A stretch of DNA of 64,000 nt from Lepidurus packardi. Taxonomy: Eukaryota; Arthropoda; Branchiopoda; Notostraca; Triopsidae. The translations under genes were made by a program, and so were the position numbers. This document shows, in pieces, positions 37,301 to 50,513 of the stretch. The DNA is taken from contig JAKZAN010000001.1 in NCBI GenBank assembly GCA_023053545.1, forward strand, positions 6,034,565-6,098,564, written 5' to 3'. The notes under the pieces were generated by a model. It was not told the DNA's origin, did no database searches, and saw only the letters and a list, made by a program, of their open reading frames with translations. Each line of letters begins with the position of its first letter. Position 1 is the stretch's first letter.

Positions 37301-40300
37301 CTAAATTTACCACCGGCATTGGCTCGAACTGTCTTACCACATGCTGCGCCAGCATTACGGGTCGCACTAAAGTTGGGACTAAGCCTGACGCCCATGGGAA
37401 ATGCCGTTTTGGATGCTTTAGAAACATGGGCAAACAAAGTGGAGCCCGAAGTTATGATTCCGTTGCTGGAAGTAGTTCTACCAAGTCTAGAACCTTACTT
37501 GCGTACCTCCGGTATTAACTATATTAACTGCGTAACTTTTACGTTACGAGGTTGTAGTAAATCTGATAACTATTACTGAAATTCCGTTTGGATAGGTGAA
37601 AAAAACGCGAGACCTGTGAGAGCCATCCGAGATGAGAAAGACGCAAGTTTCTCCGTATTGCAAGAGCGAGTGGCCCTATTTTTGGGAAAATTGGGACCTG
37701 ATTTACCTGTGAAAGCTTTGCTGACTAAGCAAGCCGGGCAATTGTCTGCTCAACATGCCGTAGCCTGGAGTTGGAGCGCGAATAAAACCTTGACTTACGA
37801 TCTTCCTTTTCGCGATATTAAACCAACAATTTGCTTAGGTTATTTTTTTGAAAAAATAATAAAATAGCATTTCTCGTTTTACATAAACTAATGGCATTTA
37901 GATGAGTTATTACCCGTTGTGGTGGAGATTGCGACTACGTTCGGCGAACGAGTTACCAAAGTAGCTGCTTGCGAGCTGCTTCACGTGTCTGTCATTTATC
38001 TTGTTGGTAAAGGTAAACACATTTTTTAAAATTTAATTCTGAATTAAAAGTAATTTCATAGTGTCACAATTAACGCATGAAGTACGGAATATACAGGGAT
38101 TCGCGATTCTTTATACACATTTAATACCTGCTGTGATCATATTGGCCTCAGATGTGGATGTGGTGATCAAAAGATTGTTCGAACCGCTGTTGTTCCAGCT
38201 CGTTCATTTCCATGCTAGACCGACATTTCAAACACTGGAAACTGTTGGTGTCCACGCTAAGAAACGGGTAGTGCTTTCTCCTGAAACCCAAGCAGTTTTG
38301 GTTGCCCTGCTGGTAAATAATCCTTTTCGATTGTCATAATTAGTTAAATATACGGTTGATTTGACGGTATTAGGATGGAATATGCCACCCTGAAGATACA
38401 AGTGTCAGAACCGTAAGTGCTCAAGCCCTCAACGAATTTCTGCGATGGACTTTGAAACATGTCCAGGATCAAGACTTGCGTAGCGGTCAGGCTACTCCTA
38501 AAGAGTTATTCAAAAAACTGTTCAGGTTCATGAGACATTCTTCTCCTTATAAACGACTGGGTAAACTTATTCACAATTCCGATTTCTGAGACATCAAATT
38601 GGCGTTTATAGGAGCCACTTTGGCTTTTAATGCTATCTACCGCACATTCCGAGAATCCGACAGTTTAATCGACGTCTTCGCATTGGAGTTCCTTTTTCAC
38701 CTAGTTGAGTGTTTAGCGCTATCCGATGAAGATAAAGAGGACATCGGTACCGGTCAACAAGCTCAGGATGCTTTGACACATCTTAAACGCGTTCTAAGCT
38801 ACAAAGCAGAAGTTTTCTTGGAGGTAAAAATCAGTCAGGTTCCTGACTTTATTTATTAATCTTACATAGGTTAATGCAAACCGACGATTACCCCCGGTGT
38901 TCGAGAGGGGAACCCTGGATGAAGTGGTTTTCTGGCTCTGGAAACAATGCGGCCGATCCGAAACACTTTGCAGACAGCAATGCATGGCCCTTTTCTATGA
39001 ACTCTGCACAAAATTGCCGAATGTTCATTCACCCAGCAATTACGCGCACGATTTTGTCAGAAGAAACGGTGTTCAAGCGCTCGTCGAACTTGTAGAGGAA
39101 ACAAGATTGAACGAGAACGTTGGGTTTGACATGAATTCCTTCCGAGCCGTCTTGGAATGCTATGCATGGCTCTTTGAATTCCATATGGCATCGCCAGAAG
39201 AAGTTTTGTGCTCAGGGAGTCATGTCCGTACCAGTATTCATCACTTCTTGGACAACGTCTTGCTTCAATACGAGTCTGGGAAGGATCGTTGTTTTGCTAT
39301 CGTCCGATTAATGCATTTCATATACCACGCGTTAAACCTCGTTAAGGGAAGCCAAATGTTCAGTTTAACGTTCTTGACGAGTCCGAAGCTGGCGGAGATG
39401 TTAGTGTTATGTGCGTTACAACCTGAACGCTTGGGTTTTGACGTTTTGGTAGCCGAAACGCATCAAAGCTTGTCCCAGGAAGTTTCGAAGACATTGAAGG
39501 CCATTACTGCGAAATACCCCAGTAAAATGAAAGCTGAATTCTTAAGTCACTTTTTCAACGTTGTTCGTCAAAATGAATTGAATTTTTCTCTGCATGCCGG
39601 CTATAACCTCAAAATGGGATTCAATTACCAACAAGTGATCAATGGATACACCATCTTGGTCACTACAGACCTTCTCCGATTCGATCCTGACTGGAAAATT
39701 ACTGGTTCAGATCTAGTTGAGAGTATCACCAAAGACTTTCTGGATGAACGTGTCGTTCTGAGACCTGCGAAACTTGCAGTTATGGCGCAGCTATTTCAAC
39801 TAGCATTGAAGTTGGACTTTGATGTGAGATCATTTTTCTTAGATCATTTTCGAAGATGATTTTCTTGTAGCTTATTATGAATTATCACTATTTGTTTGTT
39901 TATTTTTAATACTGGTAGGTGAGTATGCTTTGCAGACTGCTTATGAACCGAGATGTCAAAGGTTCAACGATGACTGTGGGCGAATTCGTGCGTCTTAGAT
40001 TCAAATCTGTCATCTGCGAATATTTACGAGAAGATTCCAAGTTGAAACAGTTCATTCAACGCTTAATAGGCAATAATGAAATCGTAGGACGAGAAGAGTT
40101 AGTTATTCTTGTGGACGTGTTAAATTATCTGCGCAAAACGAAGAGGTAACCAGTTTTTAACAATCATAATTTCAACCGTGACATCGAAAGTCTTCATGTA
40201 GTCGGGTTAATCCTGAAGTTGACACACTGATAGCAGAGAATTTGGGAACTATTCAAAATAGTCCGCATACGGATTTGGTTGTCGACTTGCTGAACCAAAC

Positions 40301-43300
40301 CTTGGCCTTTGAAGACCAATTTTTGGCTCAACACAAAAGTCAAATTTTACCCTGGTTGTGCAAGCGATTACCACAAAGTACTTTACCGTTGACAACTGTC
40401 AACGCGATGATATTCCTGACTACACTTTGCGGGACCTTAACACACGAAGAAGAACGCACGCTTAAGTAATATTTCTACCCTTCTTTTGCTCAAGATTCGT
40501 ATTTTTTTATTTTTTTATTTAAGAATTGGAATTGGTACTGTGATAGAAAGGTTTCCATTGCGCTCAAGAGAGGTTACATCAACGGATCCCAAGCGTGCCC
40601 AATATTTGTCTCTTACGGAAACTTTGTTCAGCGCTATTCGAAATTCCCCTTCAACCGCCTTCTTCGAACTCGTTGCTCCCATGATTTTCCGCGAACCGGG
40701 AACTCATATCGCCTTTGAGCAGTTCTTGGCAAGCACTCAAGCACGACTGCAGAATTTAGGACGTCAAAGCGCTATTCAAGTAGCATTGCTAACGAAGGCG
40801 TTTGAACTATTAACCAACATTCCTGACCCCGAAAGCATGCTCAACGCTTTGCGATCGATCTTACTGCCCATGTTTGGATATGTCAGCAAAGAATCGTTTG
40901 AAAGCTTCATGATAAACGCGTTACCTCCTTTACTGACAGCGTTGGATAAACCACTAGCGGGCAATACCCTTGTACCCAAGATCACCGCCTGGGATCTTAT
41001 TGGCGCCACATTTCGCACCTTGGAAACGTCTGTAATCAACCGAGAATTAAACCGAATTTACTGCAACTACAAAAGCAAAGACCCTGAACCGGAAGGAAAA
41101 GACTTTGCAAAAGCTATGATCAAAGCAGCGAATGAAGTCCGGAATCAAACGCTATTCACCGAGAAGGAACATTTGCTGCAAAAGTATTTCTGCTCGGCTT
41201 ACAATGCGTTAATTGCCTTGTTTGTGGCGACGCAAAACAAACTCAACTTGTTCGCCAACTTTTTCTTTAATATAAAAGCTGGTCCCATTGGTAAGATTGT
41301 TGGGAAGGTACCTTACAAGTTTCAAGTTGTGGATGCGTATTTGGGGCGACAGAAGAAGCAGTTTTTGAACCTAAGACGTGACGATAAGCGCTTGATGGAA
41401 GACAGGGGAATTCCTAGGTATAGTACTTATCAAATTTTACTAATTTGAATGGATAGTATTGTAATATTGCTGTGCTCAGTTTACCTTCATTGGTGGATAT
41501 TGCGTCGCAATATCTTACAGACTCGAGCCTAAATGAGGATGTGAGTCGTTTCGATTTCGCGAATAGCGTCGTTCGGCCGGCAGAGCACAAAATAATTGAA
41601 GAGGCTCCTCAAGTAAATCAAAGATGTAAAACTTATATAGAGTCAACGTATATAGGCCACGGTGTATTGCAAGTAGTTGATATTTTTTTGTAAAAAAATT
41701 TCACTGATGTCATACAGATGTCATACTGATGTCATATGACATCTGCGCCATCATTTGAAAAAAAATTATCAACTTATTTATTCTTTTTTTTTGTAAGGAA
41801 AAAGACTACGTTATGTTGGAATTGGACTCTTTAAATGACCACGAATGTATGTTACCTTTAATGGAACTGGTTTACCACTTGGAAAGCCTCTCGTCTCCTA
41901 CAGAAGCTCAAGTAAATTTATTGTGTTTCTATTGAGAATTATCTAGCAAAAATGACCATAATTTTAGGACATTAAGATGCCCGTATGGATGGCAGAAATT
42001 CGTGAGCGATTGTCTGATCTCACGGATGAAGGGAATCGAATGCTTAAGGTGTTTCTGTTACGCTTGATTTTCAATACGGAAAGCGTATTTAAGCCCTACG
42101 CTGCGCACTTTTACGTTCCCATCCTTCGTTTCCTTACGAGTGGCCATGTGGGCGATGACATCAACAGCTTTATCCGAGATATAGTAACGTTTGTAGCTAA
42201 CCGTGTAAAGATATTATAGAAGATCTTTTCGGGTAGGTATGTATGATACTAGCGTGGCATGATACAGCCATTCCGGATGCTCAGGATACCACACAAAAGA
42301 CGGTAGCTAATGCCTTATGGGAATTTCTGTTACGAAAGACACCTTACGACCGCACGGATGTATTCCGAGCCAATCTCGTAATGCTGAAAACCATGCTCGA
42401 TGTTTGGAAACCATTACTTTCCACCCCTTCCCAAATTATCTACCAGCAGTTGAAAAGCCAAGAGATGAGGGAACAAGTTGCTGGATTGCAGATATGGGGC
42501 ATGGTTCTGGTCAGCGGCTTGCCGGCGTATCAGCCGCCGTGTGATGAAGACCTGATGACGTAAACGACTTGGCAACTTTTTATTGTTTAGTAAATTATGA
42601 TTGTGTGCAGATTACTGGAACTGGTTTGCGAGTTTTTGCATGTAAAGAAACGCGATTTGTACGAACCGGCTGCGGAAGTACTGGGCTTGTTTCTAGCCAG
42701 ACCGGAGAGTGAAAAAGATTGGATTGAGAAGGTTTTAGCGCATTTGGCCAAGTTGAAGAAGAACAATGCCAAAGATTTGCTGATTCCTGTGCTTAACCGA
42801 ATGGCTTCACGCTTCCCCCGTATTGCCGAACAGTATAACACTAAGTTTTGGTGATAGTTTGATTACGATTTGAAACGTATTTTCCGTTTCGCAGATACGT
42901 GGATTTGTTGCTGCTCTTTCTACCATCGTTACTAACTTCGCTACGAATCCAAGCATTAGAATGTCTGTACTACGGGATATCGCCTGACAGTGTCCCACGC
43001 CAGTTCCAAGCGTCCGTCTTCTTGGGTTTCTTCAAGACAAAGTAATAATCACTAGCTTAGTTTAAAACATTTTTCTATTTTCGTTTTGCTTTCTTAGGAA
43101 TGCGCCTGAGCATGAATTTGCGTTGAAAATTGTTGAGAAGCTGAGCTTCAAATTATCCGTCGAAGATGTTTGCCTATTATTGCCTCATTTTGCCCAGTTA
43201 TTGGACTGGTTACAACCGGGTGAAAATAGCAAACAAAATCAGTACTTTGCTCAATGCAGAAGTTCAGCTTACTCTATTTTAAGAAAGCAGTACGATCTAC

Positions 43301-46300
43301 ATAGGTAAATCAGAGCTGGCAATGTTGCGTGGTACTTAAAAAAAAAGTTTTTTTAGTAATGGTACTCAGGTAGAAGACCATACCATTGTGAGAACATGCG
43401 TCGCAGGCTTAATGAAAGGTCTACGAGATGAAGAACCCTCATTACGCCAAACTGTACTCGATTTCTGGAACGACGAAGAACTAGCGAGGCTACCAAAGGA
43501 ATCTGACAAGAAAATAGCGAGTATTTTCCAACAACTTTACGTGGAAGCTGAAGTGGACCAGTTCCCACAAGACACTATCCAATTATTGATGGAAAGTACC
43601 AAGCGAAGTCCCGATTACGGCAAACCTCTTTTCGAACATGCGCTCGGTGACGTCACTTTCGAGGTAAGTTTTTGATTTATTGCGTATGTTCTTAAATCTA
43701 CTCTTAAAAGTCGCATATTAAATTCGCATTTTGAATTCATGTATTAATCAAATTCTTATATTAAGGCCACGGTGTACTGCAAGTTGTTGATCACTTTTTG
43801 TCAAAAGATGGCCCTGATGCCACCATTTCTCATTGTGATTTCCTTTATTGTCAAAAGAAGGCAATGATACCATTTCTCATTGTAATTTGATAAACTTTAA
43901 ACAAGAAATTAGAATAAACAGGAAGAGATAATTATAAAATTATTTTTAAACAGTATCGTAATAATAAAACTACGCAGCTATCTTCGTACCATTTTGATAT
44001 ATGATGTATTTAAAACTATCATAACTTGGAAGACTATATAACAAATTTTACGGAAAAAGATATTAAAAAAGATGCACTTATTTTCAAAACTTCTACATCC
44101 CATGTATTACTGTCACAATGCAAATTCATTATATTGCACAGAGAATTAGAACTTGCGAATCGAAATTTGCCATACTATAGCGCCATAAGGGGTTCCAGCA
44201 CACCGTGGCCTTAAAATCGCAAAATTGTTACGTTCGTATATTAAATTAAATTCGCATATTAGATTCGCACATTAAATGCACAGAAAGTATTAAATTCGCG
44301 TATAATTATAATTTGAAGGAACTGGATATCCCAACAACGAGAAGATTCCGGCACACAACGTTAACACCCTTGTTTGCAGAGTCCATCTTAAATACCCCAA
44401 ATCTCGAAGGAATGTCGAGTTTCTCTAGTATGGTACCCGGGCAAATTCGCGCGACTATCCAGGGCCAGTTACAGTTTACACCAACCCAGTCTGTCATAAA
44501 CGAAAGTTCTGTTGATCTTCCATCATCTTCGCTTCTCTCTATGGATCCTTCGCCTTACTTTTCTCCCATTGCCAAGCGAGTCAATACCACACAAGGTTCG
44601 CTGACCCAGAACTATTCCATACCTTACTCGGTGCGATTCGAAGATCGTGTGAAAACTCAGCAGCGTTTAGCGCGCTGGGGTAAGAGCCAAGCTTACCAAC
44701 ATAAAGAAGCCATTAAAGAGTGTCGGTTTCAAAGAGAAACCCAAGTTAACTTAACTCGCAAGTACCGTAAGGGCGACATTCCCGATGTGCAAATACCGCA
44801 GTTCGATCTGATCGAACCTCTGCGAGCATTGGCGCAGCGTCATGGACTAGTAGCGAGGATGCTTGTCGTCAAAATTGTTGCTGCTTTGGGTCAGGAGTTG
44901 CAGCGAAGGAATACGTCAGCTGTAGCACAGTACCACGAAGACGTGAACCGGGCTGTAGAGCAAGTCATGGAACAAAGTACTGCGTATCATGCCAATTGGA
45001 GCAACACGTGTTTAGAGATCTTACTCAGCAGTCCTATCCAACCGCGGCCTATTCAACCGGGACTGATTGTTAAAGTATCGCATGCCTGCCACCTTGAAGC
45101 ATTAGGCATTCAATTACTGGGTAGTACCTTACCAAGTATGGGCTTAACGTATTACTTTGGACAAGCTGAGGGGAAGAAAGCTCGATTGGAGAATATTAAC
45201 GATGAAAAAAGCACTTGGCATTCCATGCTACGCTTGTATGAAGGCTGGGGAGATTGGGATTGCGTCCGAGCGATCGCATCTGAGCATCTGAGCGACAAAG
45301 AGATAATGAAAGAAGCCTTGGAGAAGGAAGCGGCTGGTAATTGGCAAGAAGCACTGGAAACCTATGAGCAAGTCAGATGTATGGACAGTTTGGACGCTTA
45401 CGAAGACAAGATCTTGAGTCAAGGACGTTTAAAGGTATTTGTTGTACTGTAACCTTAAGGCCACGGTATACTGCAAGTAGTTGATAAGGATGACACTGAT
45501 GTCATTCCCCACATCATGAAAATGCAGTTTGAAACAAAAATAAAAAAGATTTAATGATAGAATTGAAAAATTATATTTTAAAAAATATATAATAAATCAT
45601 ACATCTAAATCTTTTGACGCAGCCTATAAAGATATTTTTATTAAGATTTTTTTAAGAAATAATTTTTCAATTATGTCGTTACATTTCTTTTAAATTTGTG
45701 TTTACAGTTTTGTTTACAATTGCTACATTCTTAAGAAATAGGGTTTTGACATCAGTGCCATCTTTTAACAAAAAGTTATCAACTACTTGCAGTACACGGT
45801 GGACTTAATGTAAAATTTCTAATGTACCTGTACCTTCTAATAAGTAATACGCAATACTTGCTGTACCTGCAAACAGTGTATGGCAGAGTTGGGAAAATGG
45901 AAACTACTGCATGACGACGTGATTAACTCGTGTCTAGCTACTGCTGCAAATATCTCGAATGAAGATCTGCCGCAAGTAATATGCGATGCTGTATGGACCA
46001 CGGAAGACGGTCCAACGAATTCCTTGGCTTGGGCCCTGCGTTCGTGCGTGCGATTGGCCCTGGACAGTGGCTCACGTACTGAGAGGCGCAATTGCTTAGC
46101 CATAGTGGATTGTGTCATAAAAACTGCCGAGTCCAAACAACAGTTATCCTGGTTAAAAGTAAAAAGTTTCGCCCATTTATCCCGTATAGCATAAATTTGG
46201 TTGTTTTTGCTGCAGAAGAATTTCGTGGAGGATTTAGCGCTGTTTTACTTGGCGAGGAACAAGAAAAGAGACAACGAATGGGCATTTGAATCTGCTCGAG

Positions 46301-49300
46301 ACGGTGTTAAAAACTTTCAAAATTCCTGGAATCAACTGTCGCCATTAGCGCTAGTGGCGAGGCGAGAAAGACTACATGTTTTGTGCCAAACGGCGGAGAT
46401 TCATGTATTGTCTTGGAGTTACAGTATTCGGGGCCTTATAGTAATTCTTGGAAATATACGTAGGAATTCCTCCAGTGCATCCAAACGGGTTCAGGTGCAC
46501 AACAACAAGCAATCGAACGTTTTCTCAACCACTGTCGTCGAATGCAACCCCGGCTTGGAAATTCCGAATCGGTTGCAATTTGGGACAAGCTCACGGCGCA
46601 ACGGCTACTTTTCATTCAGCGACTACAGAAACTCGATGTGATGGAGGTTGAAGGGGAGAGCTCGTTGGAGGTTTTAACCAAGTTTAAATCCGAGCTTTGC
46701 ATGGCACTAGCCAACGCGGCGTTGAAGAAAAACAATGCCTCCCTAGCAGACATTTATTTAAATTCCTTGGAACACGAAAAGGACCAAAATGCTAGTTTTA
46801 AAGCCAGCTGGGTACTGGCAAGTTGTAGAAAAAACATGTGCCGAAAACCGAGAGCTAGATGGCTACTTAAAAGTTTAAACGACTTGGGTAAATTTGTCCT
46901 TTTAGTTTATTTATTTGTATACTTTTTGTTTTAATTGTGTTATTGGCTGCATTAGCGGAAACAAAGTTGGCCGAGGAATTTGAATGGGAAAAACAACTCG
47001 CACAAGCTCAAGTGTGCCTAGGATTGGAGGAAAATTGGAGCTCGTTGGATTTGGAAAATCGGACTACAGCTGCGCGATTCTTAAAGATTGATAAGTAAGC
47101 TTCGTTTTCAGCTTTCTATTGACACGGGACGTAGACACAAGGACTACGGTTCTTTGACTAACCTAACTCGAAATGCTGTTGGTCCCTTGAAAGATTATGG
47201 TATTGTAGTCTTTATGTCGAGTAGTCCTTGTGTCACGTTGCCATTGACACAACACAAATATTAATGATTGGGCTTTATGATTCGCAGAAACAATCCTGTT
47301 GAATTGGCTTATCGTGGGCTTGATCATTTGAAGAAATCGAAAGCTTTAATGAAGGAAACGCAAGATCAGGCTTCAGTTCATCTTACTTTTGGAAAGTATT
47401 GCCAAAAACTCTTAGTCAAGTTTGAAAACGATCCTGCAGTTGATATATGGGCGAATTTCTGTGTTGAAAGCCTGTTATTGGCCATGAGAAGTGGAAGTTA
47501 TGAAGCTCAGCTACTTTTTCCATGCGTGCTGCAGCTGCTTGTGAGTTTCCCTTCAATTCACTCGAAGTTTGTGACAACGGTAGGCGTAAGCGTTGGCTTA
47601 GTTTTTGTTTCCTTTGATTTTAATTAATATACGCATGAGATAGTGGGGAGCTGTACCGTCGTACATTTATCTACCTTGGGTAAGCCAGTTGTTATCCCGA
47701 GCGTTAATGTGCTCTGGAGATAAGGAAAAGCTACCCGAAATATTAGCTCCGGTTCTGTTGCGTTTAGCCGAGGATTTTCCCGAAGCTCTTCAGTACACAT
47801 TCGGTCTCAGTCTAGAGAGCCGCCCGAAGAGTTTCCCTGTTGCGCCTTTTATTGGAAAGTACGTAACAGTGGTAAAATTCTCATTACGTCTGATTACTTA
47901 AGAGTTTTATCAATGTAGGTTAGAGGAACTTTTACGCTTCGATAAGGAGACGAGTTTGTTTGTAAACGCACTGACCTACTTGGCACAGCCCAACGTGATT
48001 GCTTATAACTGCGTAGCATCCGTGCTGGCGTTTTACAAGCACAAGAAATATGCCGAAGCTTCCAGCACGTACGCCGAGTTTGCTAGCAAATGGCTTAACT
48101 TGGCAGAGCCAACGACTAACAGTTTATACGGTCAAGTCGCAGGAAAATTTAGCAACACGTATACCAAAATGTTTACAGAGATCTTTGGGAGGGCGGGCGA
48201 GAGACTAAACGGGAAACATAACATAAATCTGGATAGTATTATAAAGGAAATGGGGAAGTCACAGGCTATGGCATCATTGTTGCACGAATATAGTCCATGG
48301 TTAGCGTCATATCAAGGAAATCTAGATATGCCTGGCCAATACCAAGGATTTGGCAAGAAACCCAGATCAGAAGACATAGTGAAGATTGTTCGTTGTGATT
48401 CGAACGTTAGAGTCATGTCATCTTTACGCAAGCCTGTTGTTTTGACGCTTTTGGGAAATGATGCTAAAGAACATAAAGTTTTGGTGAAATGTGGCGAGGA
48501 TTTGCGTCAGGATAACCGCATTGAACAGCTTTTCAGGATCATGAATAGCATGCTGCAAGCCGAGGACAATACTTCTCATAAACCGCTTATTCGAACCTAT
48601 GAAGTAACAACTAACTCTTGTCTCTGGAGCATTGACAGAGTTTTACTGTCTACGTATTCTGGTTCTTTTTCTTAGGTTGTTCCGCTGAGCAAGAAAGTCG
48701 GCATTATTCAATGGTTAAATGATACCGTTCCTTTAAAAGATTTTCTCGATAAGACCTGTACCCCGGACGAAGCTAACAGGATTAAAGGGTACTTTAGGAA
48801 AGTACCATGATCACATTTTTCATTCTTACGTTATGCATAGGTTGGGGCCAAGACACACGGAATGGATGAAAGGAGTTGAAAGATTAGTTTTAGCATGCTA
48901 CGCTCAGTCTTTCACTAAGCATTCCAGAGAACAAGCTACTGCAGCTTATCGCGACTGGGTTCATGGAGTACCCGAAGACTTATTACGGTATTACCAGCTC
49001 ATATAATAAGTCTGATGTATATTTGTATCGTTTTCTTTGCAGACGTGCCATATTAAAGCTTAGCCGCTCACCCGAGGGCTTTCATTATTTACGGCATGTG
49101 TTTTGTAGCAGTCATGGAGTTTTGAGTGTGGCTCATTGGTTACTGGGCATTGGGGACCGTCACTTATCTAATTTCATGGTTGATATTCGGACAGGTAAGG
49201 AGCAACCTTTTCAAGAGATGGTATAATCCAACGAGTCTTTTGTATTCGAAGGTGAGTGTATTGGTATAGATTTCGGCATGGCTTTTGGAGTAGGTACGCA

Positions 49301-49993
49301 ATTTCTGAGTGTACCAGAGTTGTTACCCTGTCGCCTTACGCCTCAAATCTCAATGTTAATTCCGTACTTAGGATTGCGAGGTAAATCTTAAGTCAAGTAG
49401 AACGACAATGAGTAAGCTTTGTTTATTTCTGGCAGGTCCTTTGGAAGAATCTATGATGTATGGATTACGAGTATTCAGAAGATCTGCTGATGTTCTGTTG
49501 GCGGCAATGGATGTATTTGTTAGGGAGCCTTCTTTGGACTGGTTAGAATTTGCGTCCAAATCCCAACAACCCGAGCAAGAAAACACGTTCCAAGGCATAG
49601 TTACTGAAGCCTGGTTACCGCACGAGAAAGTCAAGTTAGCCCGCTTAAAACTGGAAGGAATCCATCCTGCCGAAGTTACGGAGCGGGAAGTTAGATTGAA
49701 CCAAGAAAGCTCTGTCCAGAAAGCTATCCTTGCCATAGCGGATGCTGTTTGGGGACGTCCAGATTCCTCTAATTCGAGTGTTCGTCAAAGTAAGCGAAGT
49801 TTCAACCCGCCTACACGGCTAAGGGCAAGTTTGAAGAAAATGGGACTGACAGCAGAAGAACAGGTAAAGGAACTGAGGACACGCCTTGCACGAGTTTTAT
49901 CTTTTGTCTTTCTAGGTAAAATGTTTGATAGATCAAGCAACGGATCCTGCTTTACTAGCTCGTGCGTGGGGGGGTTGGACTGCGTGGATGTAA
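34398..49993 (+). CDS. PRKDC: DNA-PKcs, DNA-dependent protein kinase catalytic subunit
   Basis: My model has 40 exons and 3926 residues (human 4128), in phase throughout. Larger exons are 36627-37511, 38870-39823, 40524-41417, 44319-45434, 47919-48603 and 49436-49863; the first is 34398-34536 and the last 49916-49993. DNA-PKcs binds Ku-bound DNA ends and drives non-homologous end joining. HEAT-repeat helices fill the first 2,500 residues, including [20 protein letters not shown] and SQFDF-type [17 protein letters not shown] motif (exon 27) corresponds to the region holding the ABCDE autophosphorylation sites. The FAT region follows. The PI3K-like kinase domain has [20 protein letters not shown], a catalytic loop [13 protein letters not shown] and an activation segment [10 protein letters not shown], all intact. 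The FATC end [20 protein letters not shown] then AWM mirrors the human end. Several introns hold MITEs. The weakest splice choice is exon 23 (donor GTTTTG at 42845). Confidence 0.95.
36320..36583. repeat. Inverted-repeat element with internal tandem motif (PRKDC intron 8)
   Basis: The ends AAGGGGTTCATAACTC and GAGTTGCGAACCCCTT are complementary, followed inside by GGGTGTACGAGGGTTAA against TTAACTT-type sequence and GTAAGGGTGTACGAAG. The core carries several diverged copies of a roughly 20-bp motif of the form TTAAACAGTTCAACTTAGG. It has no coding capacity. It looks like a small non-autonomous element within the intron. Confidence 0.6.
41653..41776. repeat. TTAA-family MITE, short derivative (PRKDC intron 19)
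   Basis: GGCCACGGTGTATTGCAAGTAGTTGAT at the left pairs with ATTATCAACTTATTT at the right, and the GATGTCATACTGATGTCAT core matches the other copies. It is reduced to about 124 bp, with a decayed right terminus that lacks the CCGTGGCC end. Confidence 0.6.
43761..44214. repeat. TTAA-ended MITE (PRKDC intron 26)
   Basis: The element starts TTAAGGCCACGGTGTACTGC and ends with CACACCGTGGCCTTAA, so TTAA bounds both sides and the terminal repeats are complementary. TTAA target duplications are the hallmark of piggyBac-type transposition. The 454-bp interior is AT-rich with short direct repeats and has no transposase. It occupies most of the intron between the exons ending at 43663 and starting at 44319. 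Confidence 0.75.
45455..45808. repeat. TTAA-ended MITE (PRKDC intron 27)
   Basis: The ends TTAAGGCCACGGTATACTGC and GCAGTACACGGTGGACTTAA are imperfect inverted repeats bounded by TTAA. The subterminal AAGTAGTTGATAA pairs with TTATCAACTACTT. The core contains CATCTAAATCTTTTGACGCA, also found twice in the WDHD1 intron element. No coding capacity is visible. Confidence 0.75.
47110..47260. repeat. Small inverted repeat in PRKDC intron 31
   Basis: TAGACACAAGGACTAC is complementary to GTAGTCCTTGTGTCA about 90 bp further on, and TTGACACGGGA/CATTGACACAA-type ends flank them. The structure resembles a very short MITE, but neither boundary nor target duplication is clear. Confidence 0.35.
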
Positions 49994-50208
49994 AAAGTGT
50001 GCAGCAATTACCAACTTTAAAGTTTTTTCCCTTCCGTTCAATTACTTTCGAATCCTGGCATGCATAACAAAACAATACAAATACAGAATTCCTGGTATTA
50101 TACAAGGTTGTTTCATTTTCAGTGTTTAAGTGCACAACGATGTTCGAGATACTTTAATTCTATCGAAAATATAAAACTGTAAGTACAGCAACGAAACAAT
50201 TGATTGCT

Positions 50209-50513
50209 ACATGGATTTTGCAAATTGACCGATGACAATAATGTATTGGTTTAGGCCAATCCTGTCATTTTAAGCCTACTCCTACGCTTTAGGTAGGGTT
50301 TTAACATGATACCCTTTCTAAACTCCCTCGTCAATTAAAGCAGTAGGTTATTCAATTAAATAACCTGCTCATTTAATTGATTAGGGAGTTTAGAAGGAAT
50401 TTCCCCACCTAAGCGTAGTAGTAGGCTGGAAAGGACACGGTTCGTCAAAGCGACGTAAAAGCAATGTTTTGGACAATACGCAAAGTCCACGTAGCGATAA
50501 ATAGTTTAGTTAC
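50209..50513. repeat. Palindromic MITE-like repeat, family F, copy 4
   Basis: TACATGGATTTTGCAAATTG at the left pairs with CAATACGCAAAGTCCACGTA at the right. Inner arms TTTAGGCCAATCCTGTCATT and AAGCCTACTCCTACGCTT pair with AAGCGTAGTAGTAGGCTGGA and the following sequence. The centre is TCAATTAAA-rich, with the AAATAACCTGCTCATTTAAT segment shared with copies 1 and 3. It lies 216 bp downstream of the DNA-PKcs stop. Confidence 0.75.

Noticed and set aside
44026-44214. 62-codon frame in PRKDC intron 26
   Set aside because: It lies inside the TTAA-ended MITE and shows no protein-like conservation.
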